A stretch of 25,336 bases of DNA from Clostridiales bacterium (GCA_031270585.1 JAISXK010000144.1:1-25336), one strand, 5' to 3'. Counted from the first letter of the stretch, positions 6,642 to 14,729 are shown. Numbers and translations are program-made. Notes: generated by a model from the sequence alone, not told the origin.

Positions 6642-9473
6642 CTATCCATCCGCCGCGAGCATGATCTTTTCTTCGGGCAGCCAGCGCAGCAATATGCGCG
6701 TAAGGTCGGCAAACGCAAAGGGCTTGCCTATAAAATCGTTCATGCCCCTGTCGGTATAAAATTTCAGCATGTTGCCGCCGGTGTCGGTGTTGGCGGTGAC
6801 GGCCACGATGGCGGTATCGCGGTTGGGGCCGCCACCCTCGCGTATTGCCTTTGTAACCATCAGTCCATCCATGTCAGGCATGAAGTGATCGAGAAATATA
6901 ATATCAAACGCCGTATTGCCGGCGAGCGCAAGCGCCTTTTCGCCGCTGTCGGCAAGCTCCGTCTGCGCGCCAAACTGGCGAAGCATTTCGCCGCTGACCA
7001 TCAGGTTTATCTCGTTGTCGTCTACAATCAAAAGCCTCGCGCTGCCCAGATTAAAATCGGCCGGCGGGTTGTTCATAAGCAAATCGCGATGGTCTTTACA
7101 CAAGAGCTTTTCGCTGTTGATAAAGCGGGCAAGTTCATGTGCCAAAAGGGGCATCAGGAGCGCGTTGTCCATATCTGCCGCATCCTGAGTCACCTCGTTG
7201 ACGCTTTTGATAATGGCGTATTCGCAATCGGGAAAAACGGTTTTTATGGCGACGACATCCCGCGCGCGGTAGTTGGCGCTGTAAACGCAATGCGTGAACG
7301 TTTGCCCCCACAGGGCCTGAGGCTGTTCGTTTTTGCCAAACAGGGCGTAGGGCACACGCAGGCTTTCCAGCATGGTTTTGATATGCCCGGCGAAAAGCTC
7401 TTGGGCAACCACCAGCACACGCTTGCTTTCGGGGGCGTGTACCCTTGCCAAAGGGGCAGCGTTTATAACTTTTTGCGGCAGCTCGAAAGTGAAGATGCTG
7501 CCCTTGCCCAAGCGGCTTTCGGCATGGATTTCACCGTCCATGGCGTCGATAAGCTTTTTGCTGATGGCAAGCCCAAGATCCGTTCCCACGCCGCGTGGCG
7601 TTGCGCCCGCATGCATATGCGCGCGCTCAAACGCGTCGAACAGGGTGGGCAAAAGCTCCGCGCGTATGCCCGCGCCGCTATCCTCCACAGAGCAGATGAG
7701 CGTGGGGCGGCCGGCCTTATTCTCTACCGTTACGGATAGCCGGATATAGCCCGTTTCGGTATACGAGAGAGCGTTGGATAAAAGATTACCCAGCACCTGC
7801 CTGATGCGCTGGTCGTCGCCATAGAGCGTAAACGGAGCGTCGGGAGAGAGATTTACAAGCAGCAGCAGCGATTTTTCATAAGCGCGTATGCTGACGGCGC
7901 CGGTGGCGTCGGCGATGAGATCGGTAAGGTTATAGGCGCTTTCAAGTATGATCACCTTGTTGCTTTCGATCCTTGAAAGATCGGAAACGTCGTTGATAAG
8001 ATTGGCCAGCGCGTTGGAGGAACTGATGATATTGCGTACATAGTTGCCCTGCGTATAATTCAGGTTCGTGAGCAGCAGCAGTTCACCCAAGCCTTTGATG
8101 GCGTTGATAGGCGTTTTAAATTCGTAGCTGATATTGGAAATAAAATTCTCTTTTTTGCGCGCGGCCTCAAGGGCGCGGTCGCGCTCGATGACGAACGATG
8201 TTATATCGCATACCGACATGATGGCGCCGCATATGTTATGCAATTCATCCAGCATAGGGCGGATATCGATCCGCACATCCATCAAGCGGCCATCCGCAAA
8301 GAGTATTCTATCTTCAAAAATGATGGGCATAAGCGTCAGCATGACTTCGAGATTAAGGTTATAGAGCCTGGCAATCCATTTTTCATCCAGCGTGTTGTTG
8401 AAAATATCCATAAAGGGCACGCCGCGCAGTGTTTCTACAGCGCAAAAATGCAACAGCGCCGCGCAGGCTGCGCTGCAACGGATGGTATTGAGCTCTTTAT
8501 CAAACAAAAACACCATGCCGGGGCATTGCGAAAGATACAGCGCGGTATACGCCGCATCCGTCAAGGGTGCGGTATCGCCCGCAGCCGCCGTTTGCGCGGG
8601 CGGCACGCCGGGGGGCATGGCGGACGCGCCGGATTGACCGGCGGGCACGGGTTCGCCGCTAAATGTAATCCGGTAAAAAGGATTGTCCTGCGCGGGGGAT
8701 ACTCCAGCTTCTTTTTGATCCGTCACATTCGCATACGCATCATGGTCAATAGCATCCTGCGCGAGACTGATGTGCGGCGCCGCGTTTTTTCGGGTGTCAT
8801 CGCCCGCCGGCGTGACAGCATCGGGCGCGCCAACAGCATCGGGTGTGCCGACAGCATCGGGTGTGCCGACAGCATCGGGTGCGCCGACAGCATCGGGTGT
8901 GCCGATAGGATCGGGTGCGCGAACCGCTTCCTGAGGCGGCGCGTTGTTGGCAGCTATACCGCCGTTTGCGTCGAATATATCACGCAAAACGGCATCATCA
9001 GCCTTAACGGCAGGCATTTTTGCGGAGGTATCCTCCTCGGATATGATTTCAAACAGGCTTGACGACATGTTGACGGGCTTGTCTTTGGAAGAAGGCTCCG
9101 AGGCTGTTTTGGCGCCCGACATAACGGTATTGAACAGGCTGGACAGATCCGCATTGAGGGCACCGGCGTTTTTATCCTCCGCGTCAGGTTCCCGCACGGG
9201 AGTATAGCTGTCGAGTTGATCGTGGTCGGATGAAGGGGCGGCCTTATTTGCGATATCGTCCTCACCGGAAGGGGCGTCAGTATTCTTTGCGCTATCGGCA
9301 ACGCCGATAGCATCTGCGGCCCGTTCCTTTGGGGGCGCGGCATCCGGCAGGGCTTTGGGTTTTTCTATATAATCCGTTAAATCGTTTTCCTTTGCGTGTT
9401 GATCCAGTTTGTCGCGAATGCTTTTGATTTCAGCAAGCGCTTCTTCCAGGGGGTTGCCAATTTCGATATCCAT
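6642..9473 (-). CDS. Soluble hybrid sensor histidine kinase with receiver domain; phosphoacceptor His replaced by Tyr
   Basis: The 943-residue product has no membrane segment. It has a short coiled-coil-like start, then a long acidic/Ala/Pro-rich linker (about 40-300) with a six-copy hexapeptide repeat (184-220). A PAS-like domain (about 305-425), HisKA (about 440-505), HATPase_c (about 545-668; N box NLLSNAL, G1 DSGAGI at 599-603, G2 GVGTDLGLA), a degenerate receiver-like segment (about 684-790) and a true receiver (812-932) follow. The receiver is intact (D818, D819, phospho-Asp D862, T893, K917). The H-box reads SYEFKTPINAI, with Y450 (codon TAC at 8126-8124) where His is expected. ATG at 9473 was preferred (GCAGG 9 bases upstream); the frame extends 19 codons further without a ribosome-binding site. 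It probably works as a scaffold or phosphatase or is fed by another kinase. Confidence 0.92.
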   Translation of the reverse strand: MDIEIGNPLEEALAEIKSIRDKLDQHAKENDLTDYIEKPKALPDAAPPKERAADAIGVADSAKNTDAPSGEDDIANKAAPSSDHDQLDSYTPVREPDAEDKNAGALNADLSSLFNTVMSGAKTASEPSSKDKPVNMSSSLFEIISEEDTSAKMPAVKADDAVLRDIFDANGGIAANNAPPQEAVRAPDPIGTPDAVGAPDAVGTPDAVGTPDAVGAPDAVTPAGDDTRKNAAPHISLAQDAIDHDAYANVTDQKEAGVSPAQDNPFYRITFSGEPVPAGQSGASAMPPGVPPAQTAAAGDTAPLTDAAYTALYLSQCPGMVFLFDKELNTIRCSAACAALLHFCAVETLRGVPFMDIFNNTLDEKWIARLYNLNLEVMLTLMPIIFEDRILFADGRLMDVRIDIRPMLDELHNICGAIMSVCDITSFVIERDRALEAARKKENFISNISYEFKTPINAIKGLGELLLLTNLNYTQGNYVRNIISSSNALANLINDVSDLSRIESNKVIILESAYNLTDLIADATGAVSIRAYEKSLLLLVNLSPDAPFTLYGDDQRIRQVLGNLLSNALSYTETGYIRLSVTVENKAGRPTLICSVEDSGAGIRAELLPTLFDAFERAHMHAGATPRGVGTDLGLAISKKLIDAMDGEIHAESRLGKGSIFTFELPQKVINAAPLARVHAPESKRVLVVAQELFAGHIKTMLESLRVPYALFGKNEQPQALWGQTFTHCVYSANYRARDVVAIKTVFPDCEYAIIKSVNEVTQDAADMDNALLMPLLAHELARFINSEKLLCKDHRDLLMNNPPADFNLGSARLLIVDDNEINLMVSGEMLRQFGAQTELADSGEKALALAGNTAFDIIFLDHFMPDMDGLMVTKAIREGGGPNRDTAIVAVTANTDTGGNMLKFYTDRGMNDFIGKPFAFADLTRILLRWLPEEKIMLAADG
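8815..8922. repeat. Six tandem 18-bp units inside the sensor kinase linker
   Basis: Six in-phase copies of an 18-bp unit (consensus ACAGCATCGGGTGYGCCG on the plus strand) encode six-residue units of type G-(T/A)-P-D-A-V on the minus strand. The four central copies are nearly identical; the last (8905-8922) has diverged. The array is in frame and lies in the disordered linker, so copy-number change would only vary linker length. Confidence 0.9.
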
Positions 9474-9561
9474 CCATATATACCTGCTTTTAGTGATGTA
9501 CGCCTGCTCCAAAAAACAAGTGTGCCGCATATACTACAAATCCCTTAAATAGCAAGCTATC

Positions 9562-9576
9562 CATAACGCGGTTATG
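9562..9576. promoter_or_regulatory. Palindrome upstream of the sensor kinase
   Basis: CATAAC-GCG-GTTATG is a perfect 6-bp inverted repeat around 3 bp. It lies about 90 bp upstream of the kinase start, just upstream of the candidate -35 box (TTGCTA, 9559-9554), so it may be an operator. Its left part CATAACGC also occurs in the livK operator candidate (2003-2010). The binding protein is unknown. Confidence 0.35.
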
Positions 9577-9695
9577 AAAAACGTATACACTCTACAATAA
9601 TAAAACATATTCGCCGCAAAATCTACATGTTTAAAAGCAAATTCCAAACAAACACCCAAATTGCACAGGGTGGCGGCTTACTTTTTGGTGTCGGC

Positions 9696-9776
9696 AGGGC
9701 GACAGCATTTAAAACCCAAATACTACCCGGTTTAAGAAATCAGTGTTCAGGGCGGCTATAAACATCTTCTTTTGAA
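9696..9776 (+). repeat. Interspersed 81-bp repeat, copy A
   Basis: It aligns without gaps to 16630-16710, same orientation, with 11 mismatches over 81 bp by hand count (about 86% identity). The 5' 18 bases (starting AGGGCGACAGC) and the last 15 (ending CTTCTTTTGAA) are identical. A further shared block, CCGACTTTTACAG, follows at 9837-9849. Copy A precedes a transposase fragment, so the repeat is probably the end region of an IS or of a small non-autonomous derivative. Confidence 0.8.
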
Positions 9777-9884
9777 TGCTGTTGCCCTGACCTGTCACGC
9801 CAGCCAGCAGCCAAATGAAGAGGGCCATTCTATAACCCGACTTTTACAGATAGAGCGGTGTATAGGGAGCAATCCTGGTGAAAA

Positions 9885-10520
9885 TTGTATAGAAATGAAG
9901 ATCAAACTGATCCGCAAAAGTTTATGACTGAAGCGGATAATCTTCTGAGGAGAGGCGTATCAAAGGAACACCATGTTGACCCGATCGCCGCGATGGGATT
10001 GTTTATGGATTCGAACGGCCTGCCGGTGAGTATGTCGCTTTTTCCCGGCAATACAAGTGATTCACTCACGCTAAAGCCTGCAATGAAAGACGTCAAGAGC
10101 AACTACGGGCTTGGGCGTTTGGTTGTGGTCGCGGAAAAGGGCATGAACTCATCTTCCAATATCGACACTATCGTGAACGCCGGGGATGGGTTTGTATTTT
10201 TACAGATACTAAAAGGAACGAAGGGGCGACATTACGCAGACAAATTATTCGCCGACACCGGTTGGACGGAAAACGCGGACGGAACATATCGCTGGAAGCT
10301 ATTTCAAGAGGAATACACCGGCAAAGATAACGACGGAAAGAACATAACGCAAAAACGCAATGTTCTGATCTATTGGAACAAAGCTGAAGCCGACATGGCG
10401 CGGCGCAAAAGAGAGGAAAAACTTAAGAAAGCCGCCCGCCCGGCCAAGAATGACACTGTTTATAGAATATACATCTCGCTCCCTAATATTGCCTTGATTA
10501 TTATCGCCTGTATTGGGTAA
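9885..10520 (+). pseudogene. IS4/IS1634-type transposase fragment, truncated at both ends
   Basis: A 211-codon frame contains the core of an IS1634-like DDE transposase: LRRGVSKEHHVDPIAAMGLF, MDSNGLPVSMSLFPGNTSDS and VVVAEKGMNSSSNI. The last is the region of the second catalytic residue, where relatives usually read A-D-K-G and this copy has A-E-K-G. The N-terminal third, including the first catalytic Asp region, is missing; an in-frame stop lies just upstream of 9885. At the other end homology stops after KREEKLKKAAR (about 10450) and the final 25 or so residues look like unrelated read-through. Full-length relatives are more than twice this length. It is a dead remnant, with lower GC than its neighbours. 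Confidence 0.85.
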
Positions 10521-10523
10521 AAT
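10494..10523 (+). promoter_or_regulatory. Candidate promoter for the mocA-like gene at the edge of the transposase scar
   Basis: TTGATT (10494-10499) and TAAAAT (10518-10523) are 18 bp apart, about 80 bp upstream of the start codon. It overlaps the last codons of the transposase-frame read-through, so the insertion scar may have supplied or reshaped the promoter. Spacing is one base over ideal. Confidence 0.4.
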
Positions 10524-10603
10524 TGCACCAGGGCGCCAAAGCATATGCACACTATGCTTGCCTGCGGCACATATTAAACGCATGATAAAGGCAGGAGGAT
10601 ACC

Positions 10604-11191
10604 ATGCAGGATCATTTTCATATAGGGTGTATACTGATGGCTGCGGGCGATGGCAAGCGCTTTGGCGGTAACAAGCTTGACGCTATGATCGACGGCAAGA
10701 GCCTGATTGCGCACGCGCTCTCGCAAATACCCGTACAGGAATTTTATAAGGTGGTTGTGGTAACACAATACCCTGAAATCATGGAAGCCGCCAAAAAACA
10801 GGGGCATATCGTATGCGTGAACGACAAACCCGAGGATGGCCTGAGTTATACCATCAAAATAGGCATGTGCGCCCTGACGGACGCTGCGGCACTTATGTTC
10901 CTTGTGGCCGACCAACCGCTGTTAACGCGCCAAAGCGTGCAAAACGCGCTGATGCTTTACCGCCGGTATCCCGACAAAATCGTAGTGATGGAACATGAAA
11001 GCACACGCGGCAACCCGTGCATATTTCCAAAGGTGTATTTTCAGGAGCTTCTTTCGCTCACAGACGACCATGGCGGCCGTAGCGTGATAGAGGCGCATGA
11101 AGACGCGCTGCTTGCCTATACCGTAAACGATGCGCGCGAATTGCGGGATGTAGACACCAGGGAAAGTTTGCAAGCGATAAAGGCGCGTTAG
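10604..11191 (+). CDS. mocA: MocA/YgfJ-type molybdenum cofactor cytidylyltransferase
   Basis: This 195-residue protein of the NTP-transferase (MobA-like) fold has the nucleotide-binding loop LMAAGDGKRFGGNKL (residues 11-25). The metal-binding VADQPLL has D103, and R-G-N-P-(C)-I-F plus DDHGGR are typical of the YgfJ/MocA family. These enzymes add CMP to molybdopterin to give the dinucleotide cofactor used by xanthine-dehydrogenase-type enzymes, and YgfJ-type members accompany selenium-dependent molybdenum hydroxylases. ATG at 10604 has AGGAGG 8 bases upstream. It lies upstream of the fused hydroxylase on the same strand, with one opposite-strand gene between. Cytidylyl specificity is inferred from context; the fold alone also fits guanylyl transfer. 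Confidence 0.9.
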   Translation: MQDHFHIGCILMAAGDGKRFGGNKLDAMIDGKSLIAHALSQIPVQEFYKVVVVTQYPEIMEAAKKQGHIVCVNDKPEDGLSYTIKIGMCALTDAAALMFLVADQPLLTRQSVQNALMLYRRYPDKIVVMEHESTRGNPCIFPKVYFQELLSLTDDHGGRSVIEAHEDALLAYTVNDARELRDVDTRESLQAIKAR

Positions 11192-11198
11192 GCGCTAT

Positions 11199-11248
11199 GC
11201 TTTCAAGATTCCACCGCGCAAGCCGCAATATTTCGACGCATTGAAAGC
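11199..11248. repeat. Inverted repeat just after the mocA-like gene
   Basis: GCTTTCAA (11199-11206) and TTGAAAGC (11241-11248) are perfect 8-bp inverted arms 34 bp apart, beginning 7 bp after the stop codon. The loop is long and no clear U-tract follows, so it is not a standard terminator. It may stabilise the transcript end or mark an old insertion. Confidence 0.35.
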
Positions 11249-11311
11249 TTATCGAAAAATAGAGAAAGTCACAATAGCGCGTATTGCGGCGCGGGGCTGA
11301 TTTACCCTGTG

Positions 11312-11698
11312 CTACACCGCCTCAAACCGCAACGCATTATCCTTGGAGTACCCGATCACAACGGAAGGCGCGTTTTTTTCCAACAACGCCAGCGCTTTTT
11401 TTAAATCATCCTTGCGCTCGACATGCACTTTGCGCTTGTCGCCGCGCGCCGTTCGTATGATAAGGTAACAGGTTTCCAGTATCCCCTTGCCGCAGCAAAG
11501 GGTGACGCGGCTGTCCTCCTGGCGCATATAGGCCCATACCAGTTCGTTCATCGGCACGAACTCCACCTGCATAAGCCCGTCAAAATACAAATAATCCGCG
11601 CCTACCCCCACATTGCCGTATTGGGCGGCGTTTTCATAATCTCGCGCTACATTGGCCGGCGTTTCGCCGCCAAAGGCATGTTTAAATTTTTTGGCCAT
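11312..11698 (-). CDS. Small hypothetical protein
   Basis: This 128-residue protein starting MAKKFKHAFGGETP is not recognised with confidence. It has no signal peptide or membrane helix. The body alternates beta-like stretches (YLYFDGLMQVEFVPMNELVW, SRVTLCCGKGILETCYLIIR, KRKVHVERKD) and ends in a helix (DDLKKALALLEKNAP) plus a short strand, a layout that would fit a small PH-like fold; this is a guess from pattern only. ATG at 11698 was chosen because AAAGGA lies 9 bases upstream; another ATG at 11716 contains that Shine-Dalgarno sequence itself. It stands alone on the minus strand between mocA and the fused hydroxylase, with nothing tying it to molybdenum or selenium. Confidence 0.7.
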   Translation of the reverse strand: MAKKFKHAFGGETPANVARDYENAAQYGNVGVGADYLYFDGLMQVEFVPMNELVWAYMRQEDSRVTLCCGKGILETCYLIIRTARGDKRKVHVERKDDLKKALALLEKNAPSVVIGYSKDNALRFEAV

Positions 11699-11870
11699 GC
11701 GCAACAATCCTTTCATAAATAAATATATGGCTTTTTTTAGACATATGCGTCACTACTACTATAACATATTTTGAAGAGCTATCACTATCTCAAAATGAAA
11801 AAGTTTTGGGCATATTGTATCCGCATAAGAAACACCAAAGGCAATTTGATGCGTTGGCGTTAAAGCGTAC

Positions 11871-11887
11871 CGCCCGATTATCGGGCG
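11871..11887. repeat. Perfect GC-rich hairpin
   Basis: CGCCCGA-TTA-TCGGGCG is a 7-bp perfect stem with a 3-base loop. Neither strand has a T-run after it, so it is not a convincing terminator. It lies 173 bp upstream of the small hypothetical gene and about 34 bp before the TTGACG box. Confidence 0.4.
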
Positions 11888-12003
11888 CGGCACAAGCTAC
11901 CGGAAAGTACTTGACAGGTATTGACGCGCAATGCGTTTGGGGTTACGCTTCTTTCACAAAATTATGTGGAATAAAAATAATTTAGGCGTTCAAAAAAATT
12001 ATC

Positions 12004-12070
12004 AGATATGGTATATTGGATGGGTAGCGAGACGTTCCTTTTTGGCATCTCAGGCACACGACCCATATCT
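12004..12070 (+). promoter_or_regulatory. Leader with two mutually exclusive stems (candidate cis-regulatory RNA)
   Basis: The 3' strand ACCCATATCT (12061-12070) can pair with either of two upstream segments: AGATATGG (12004-12011, 8 bp with CCATATCT) or ATGGGT (12020-12025, 6 bp with ACCCAT). Between them GAGA (12028-12031 region) and TCTC (near 12048-12052) can form an inner hairpin with a CC-TTTTT-GG top. Competing pairings are a hallmark of riboswitches, but I recognise no known class. If transcription starts at about 12024 the first arm is not transcribed. Confidence 0.3.
12009..12017 (+). promoter_or_regulatory. Extended -10 candidate for the fused hydroxylase
   Basis: TG-G-TATATT (12009-12017) is an extended -10 element, with only a weak -35 (TTCAAA, 17 bp upstream). 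A start near 12024 would give a leader of about 87 nt. The competing candidate TTGACG-17-TACGCT (11921-11949) would give a leader of about 155 nt. Sequence alone cannot decide. Confidence 0.4.
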
Positions 12071-12110
12071 ATAAATGTGCGCGCGCATTTTTTTACAGGA
12101 GGCACCCGCT

Positions 12111-14675
12111 ATGGCATTGGTATTCATCAATGGCGCCGCCCATGAGTTGGAAGACAACAAAAAGCTTTTGCCATTTTTGCGTGAGAGGCTTCGCGTTACA
12201 TCCGTCAAGGATGGCTGCGGCGAAGGCGCGTGCGGCGCGTGCATGGTGCTGGTGGATGGCGTAGCGCAAAGGGGATGCTTACTAGGAGGCGACAAGCTGC
12301 ACAACAAACATGTGCTTACCTTGGAGGGTCTTCCGGAGGATGAGCGCGAAGTGTTCGCCTATGCTTTTAAGCATGCGGGGGCCGTACAATGCGGCTTTTG
12401 CACGCCAGGCATGGTGATCAGCGCCAAGGCGCTGCTGCTCAAAAATCCCGCGCCCACCCGCAAGGATATTAAGGCGGCCATACGCGGCAATATCTGCCGC
12501 TGCACAGGATATCAAAAAATAGAGGACGCCATATTGCTATCGGCCGACCTGTTGGCCTGCAGGCGACACATGCGACCACAACCCCATACAGGCAAGCTGG
12601 GCGAAAGCTACCCTCGTATAGACGCCCATGATAAAATCCTGGGCAAAGCGCTCTATGCCGATGATATCCATATGGAGGGTATGCTGTTTGGCGCGGCCAA
12701 GCGCAGCGGCTATCCGCGCGCGCGGGTGCTCAGTATCGATACCGCCAGGGCGCGGGCGCTATCCGGCGTTGCGACGGTGTTAACGGCGCGGGATATCCCG
12801 GGGGACGCTACGATAGGCCACCTGAAGAAGGATTGGCCGGTATTGGTAGCGCCGGGGGCGATTACCCATTACGTAGGCGACGCCGTCGCGCTTGTGGCGG
12901 CGACAGACAGGGCGACGCTCGCGCAAGCGCTCAGCTTGATTGAGGTGGCATACGAAGTGCTGCCCGGCGTGTTTTCACCCGAAGAGGCCATGGCGGATGA
13001 CGCGCCGCAGTTGCACGAGGGCGGCAACCTTTTGGCGCAGGAACATCTGATGCGAGGCGACGCCAACGCCACCATACAAAGCAGCAAATATGTGGTGTGC
13101 AACCACTTTAGCGTGCCCGCTACCGAGCACGCCTTTTTAGAGCCCGAGTGCGCGGTGGCCTATATGCAGGGCGGCGCGCTTACTGTCATCAGCGCGGATC
13201 AGGGCGTTTACCAGACCCGGCGCGAGTGCGCGGATATGCTGGGACTGCCGCAGGAGGATGTGCGTGTATGCGCCACCATGGTGGGCGGCGGCTTTGGCGG
13301 CAAAGAGGATATGAGCGTGCAGCACCACGCGGCGCTGCTGGCCTATAAAACCGGCCGGCCCGTTAAGGTGAAGCTGACCAGGCAGGAGAGCATCACCGTG
13401 CATCCCAAGCGCCATGCCATGCGGATGCATTTTACCACCGCCTGTGATGAAAACGGCATGCTTACCGCCATGAAGGCCGAGATCATATCCGATTCGGGGG
13501 CATACGCCAGCTTGGGCGGGCCCGTGTTGCAGCGCGCGTGCACGCACGCCGCAGGGCCGTATAACTACCAGGTGATCGATATCGTGGGCAAGGCGTATTA
13601 TACCAACAACCCGCCGGCGGGCGCCTTCCGTGGGTTTGGCGTAACACAAAGCTGCTTTGCCACCGAAACAAACCTCAACCAGCTTGCGAAGCTTGCCGGC
13701 ATATCTCCATTCGAAATCCGCTACCGCAATGCCATACGGCCCGGCCAAGTGTTGCCCAATGGGCAGATTGCCGATGCGAGCACCGCCCTTGTGGAAACGT
13801 TGGACAGTGTGCGCCCCGATTATGATCGTAACCCCGCCTGTGGCATCGCCTGTGCCATTAAAAACAGCGGGCTGGGCGTGGGAGTACCCGATGTGGGCCG
13901 CCTGCGCGCACAGGTGCGCGCAGGCAGGGTGCACCTCTATTCCAGCGCGGCCTGCATCGGTCAGGGGCTTGGCACCGTGCTCGTGCAAATGTTTTGTGAA
14001 GCGGCGGATATTTCCCCGGAAATGATTATATACCACAGCCCCGACACCAGGCTCGCGCCTAACGCCGGCAACACCACGGCCTCGCGGCAAACGCTGTTTA
14101 CGGGTGAGGCCGCCATACGCGCCGCCGTGGCCTTTCGCGCCGCGCTGCATGCCGCAGGGGATATCGCCGCCCTGGAAGGGCAAGAATACCACGGTGAATT
14201 TGCGGGCGTCACCGACAAAATGGGTGCAGATAAGGCGCACCCGGTGAGCCACGTCGCTTACAGCTATGCCACCCATCTGGTGGAGCTTGACGACAAGGGG
14301 TATATCGCGCGTGTGGTGGCGGCGCATGACGTGGGGCGGCCCGTAAACCCGCAAATGGTGGAAGGGCAGATTGAAGGCGGCGTTGTGATGAGCCTTGGCT
14401 ATGCTCTTACGGAAAGCTACCCGCTCCAAGAGGGCAGGCCACTGGCGAAATATGGCGCGTTGGGATTATTCCGCGCGGATAAAGCGCCGCGCATTGAAGC
14501 GCGTATCATAAAAAAAACCGGAGTAGATTATACGCACATGCCAGCCTTTGGGGCAAAGGGTGTTGGCGAAATCAGCTCTATCCCCACACCGCCCGCAGTC
14601 GCGCTGGCGTATAGCCAGCGCGACGGGCTCGCCCGCACAACGCTGCCGCTTTATAATACGCCGTATGCCAAATAA
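12111..14675 (+). CDS. Selenium-dependent xanthine dehydrogenase type molybdenum hydroxylase ([2Fe-2S] domain fused to Mo domain, no FAD domain)
   Basis: This 854-residue protein has an N-terminal plant-ferredoxin-type [2Fe-2S] domain (C36, C41, C44, C56), then a second [2Fe-2S] helical domain (C94, C97, C129, C131 in CGFCTPG and CRCTGY). It continues with the molybdopterin-binding domains from about residue 162 (LGESYPRIDAHDKILGKALYADD). Cofactor and active-site motifs are VGGGFGGKE (391-399), AFRGFG with R507 matching the catalytic Arg of xanthine oxidases, and GVGEIS with E820 matching the catalytic Glu. There is no FAD domain, and the size and order match the selenium-dependent xanthine dehydrogenase family, whose selenium is a labile ligand rather than selenocysteine. 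ATG at 12111 has AGGAGG 8 bases upstream; an ATG at 12075 does not. Xanthine or another purine is the likely substrate. Confidence 0.9.
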   Translation: MALVFINGAAHELEDNKKLLPFLRERLRVTSVKDGCGEGACGACMVLVDGVAQRGCLLGGDKLHNKHVLTLEGLPEDEREVFAYAFKHAGAVQCGFCTPGMVISAKALLLKNPAPTRKDIKAAIRGNICRCTGYQKIEDAILLSADLLACRRHMRPQPHTGKLGESYPRIDAHDKILGKALYADDIHMEGMLFGAAKRSGYPRARVLSIDTARARALSGVATVLTARDIPGDATIGHLKKDWPVLVAPGAITHYVGDAVALVAATDRATLAQALSLIEVAYEVLPGVFSPEEAMADDAPQLHEGGNLLAQEHLMRGDANATIQSSKYVVCNHFSVPATEHAFLEPECAVAYMQGGALTVISADQGVYQTRRECADMLGLPQEDVRVCATMVGGGFGGKEDMSVQHHAALLAYKTGRPVKVKLTRQESITVHPKRHAMRMHFTTACDENGMLTAMKAEIISDSGAYASLGGPVLQRACTHAAGPYNYQVIDIVGKAYYTNNPPAGAFRGFGVTQSCFATETNLNQLAKLAGISPFEIRYRNAIRPGQVLPNGQIADASTALVETLDSVRPDYDRNPACGIACAIKNSGLGVGVPDVGRLRAQVRAGRVHLYSSAACIGQGLGTVLVQMFCEAADISPEMIIYHSPDTRLAPNAGNTTASRQTLFTGEAAIRAAVAFRAALHAAGDIAALEGQEYHGEFAGVTDKMGADKAHPVSHVAYSYATHLVELDDKGYIARVVAAHDVGRPVNPQMVEGQIEGGVVMSLGYALTESYPLQEGRPLAKYGALGLFRADKAPRIEARIIKKTGVDYTHMPAFGAKGVGEISSIPTPPAVALAYSQRDGLARTTLPLYNTPYAK

Positions 14676-14729
14676 ACGTTGCTTGGCCAGAGTATGGTTT
14701 TAAGCGTCATCACGATCCGGTATGCTCTA

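Larger units (their letters stand above)
9474..9884. other. Intergenic region between the sensor kinase and the transposase scar
   Basis: These 411 bp hold no convincing gene. They contain the kinase upstream region, with a weak minus-strand promoter candidate TTGCTA-16 bp-TATATG (9559-9532), a 15-bp palindrome (9562-9576) and the 81-bp repeat at 9696-9776. From about 9777 to 9884 the sequence looks like eroded mobile-element DNA, including a 13-base block (9837-9849) that recurs at 16735-16747. Confidence 0.6.
11699..12110. other. Intergenic region upstream of the fused hydroxylase
   Basis: These 412 bp are AT-rich with no convincing gene. They hold the upstream region of the small hypothetical gene, a perfect GC-rich hairpin at 11871-11887, a promoter-like pair TTGACG-17 bp-TACGCT (11921-11949), an extended -10 (12009-12017) and a leader able to form alternative stems (12004-12070). 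Confidence 0.6.

Noticed and set aside
6612..7739. 375-codon plus-strand frame
   Set aside because: Antisense to the receiver and ATPase domains of the sensor kinase, which are clearly coding.
8815..8922. Possible CRISPR-like array
   Set aside because: Units are 18 bp, contiguous with no spacers, and in frame in a coding linker.
12004..12110. Known purine, xanthine, Moco or c-di-GMP riboswitch
   Set aside because: None of the conserved cores that I know for these classes can be found; only a generic alternative-pairing leader is reported.
13137..14429. 430-codon open frame on the minus strand
   Set aside because: It is antisense to the fused hydroxylase, whose motifs are unbroken there. 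The protein is rich in His, Gly, Ala and Arg as expected of a mirrored GC-rich frame and matches no family.
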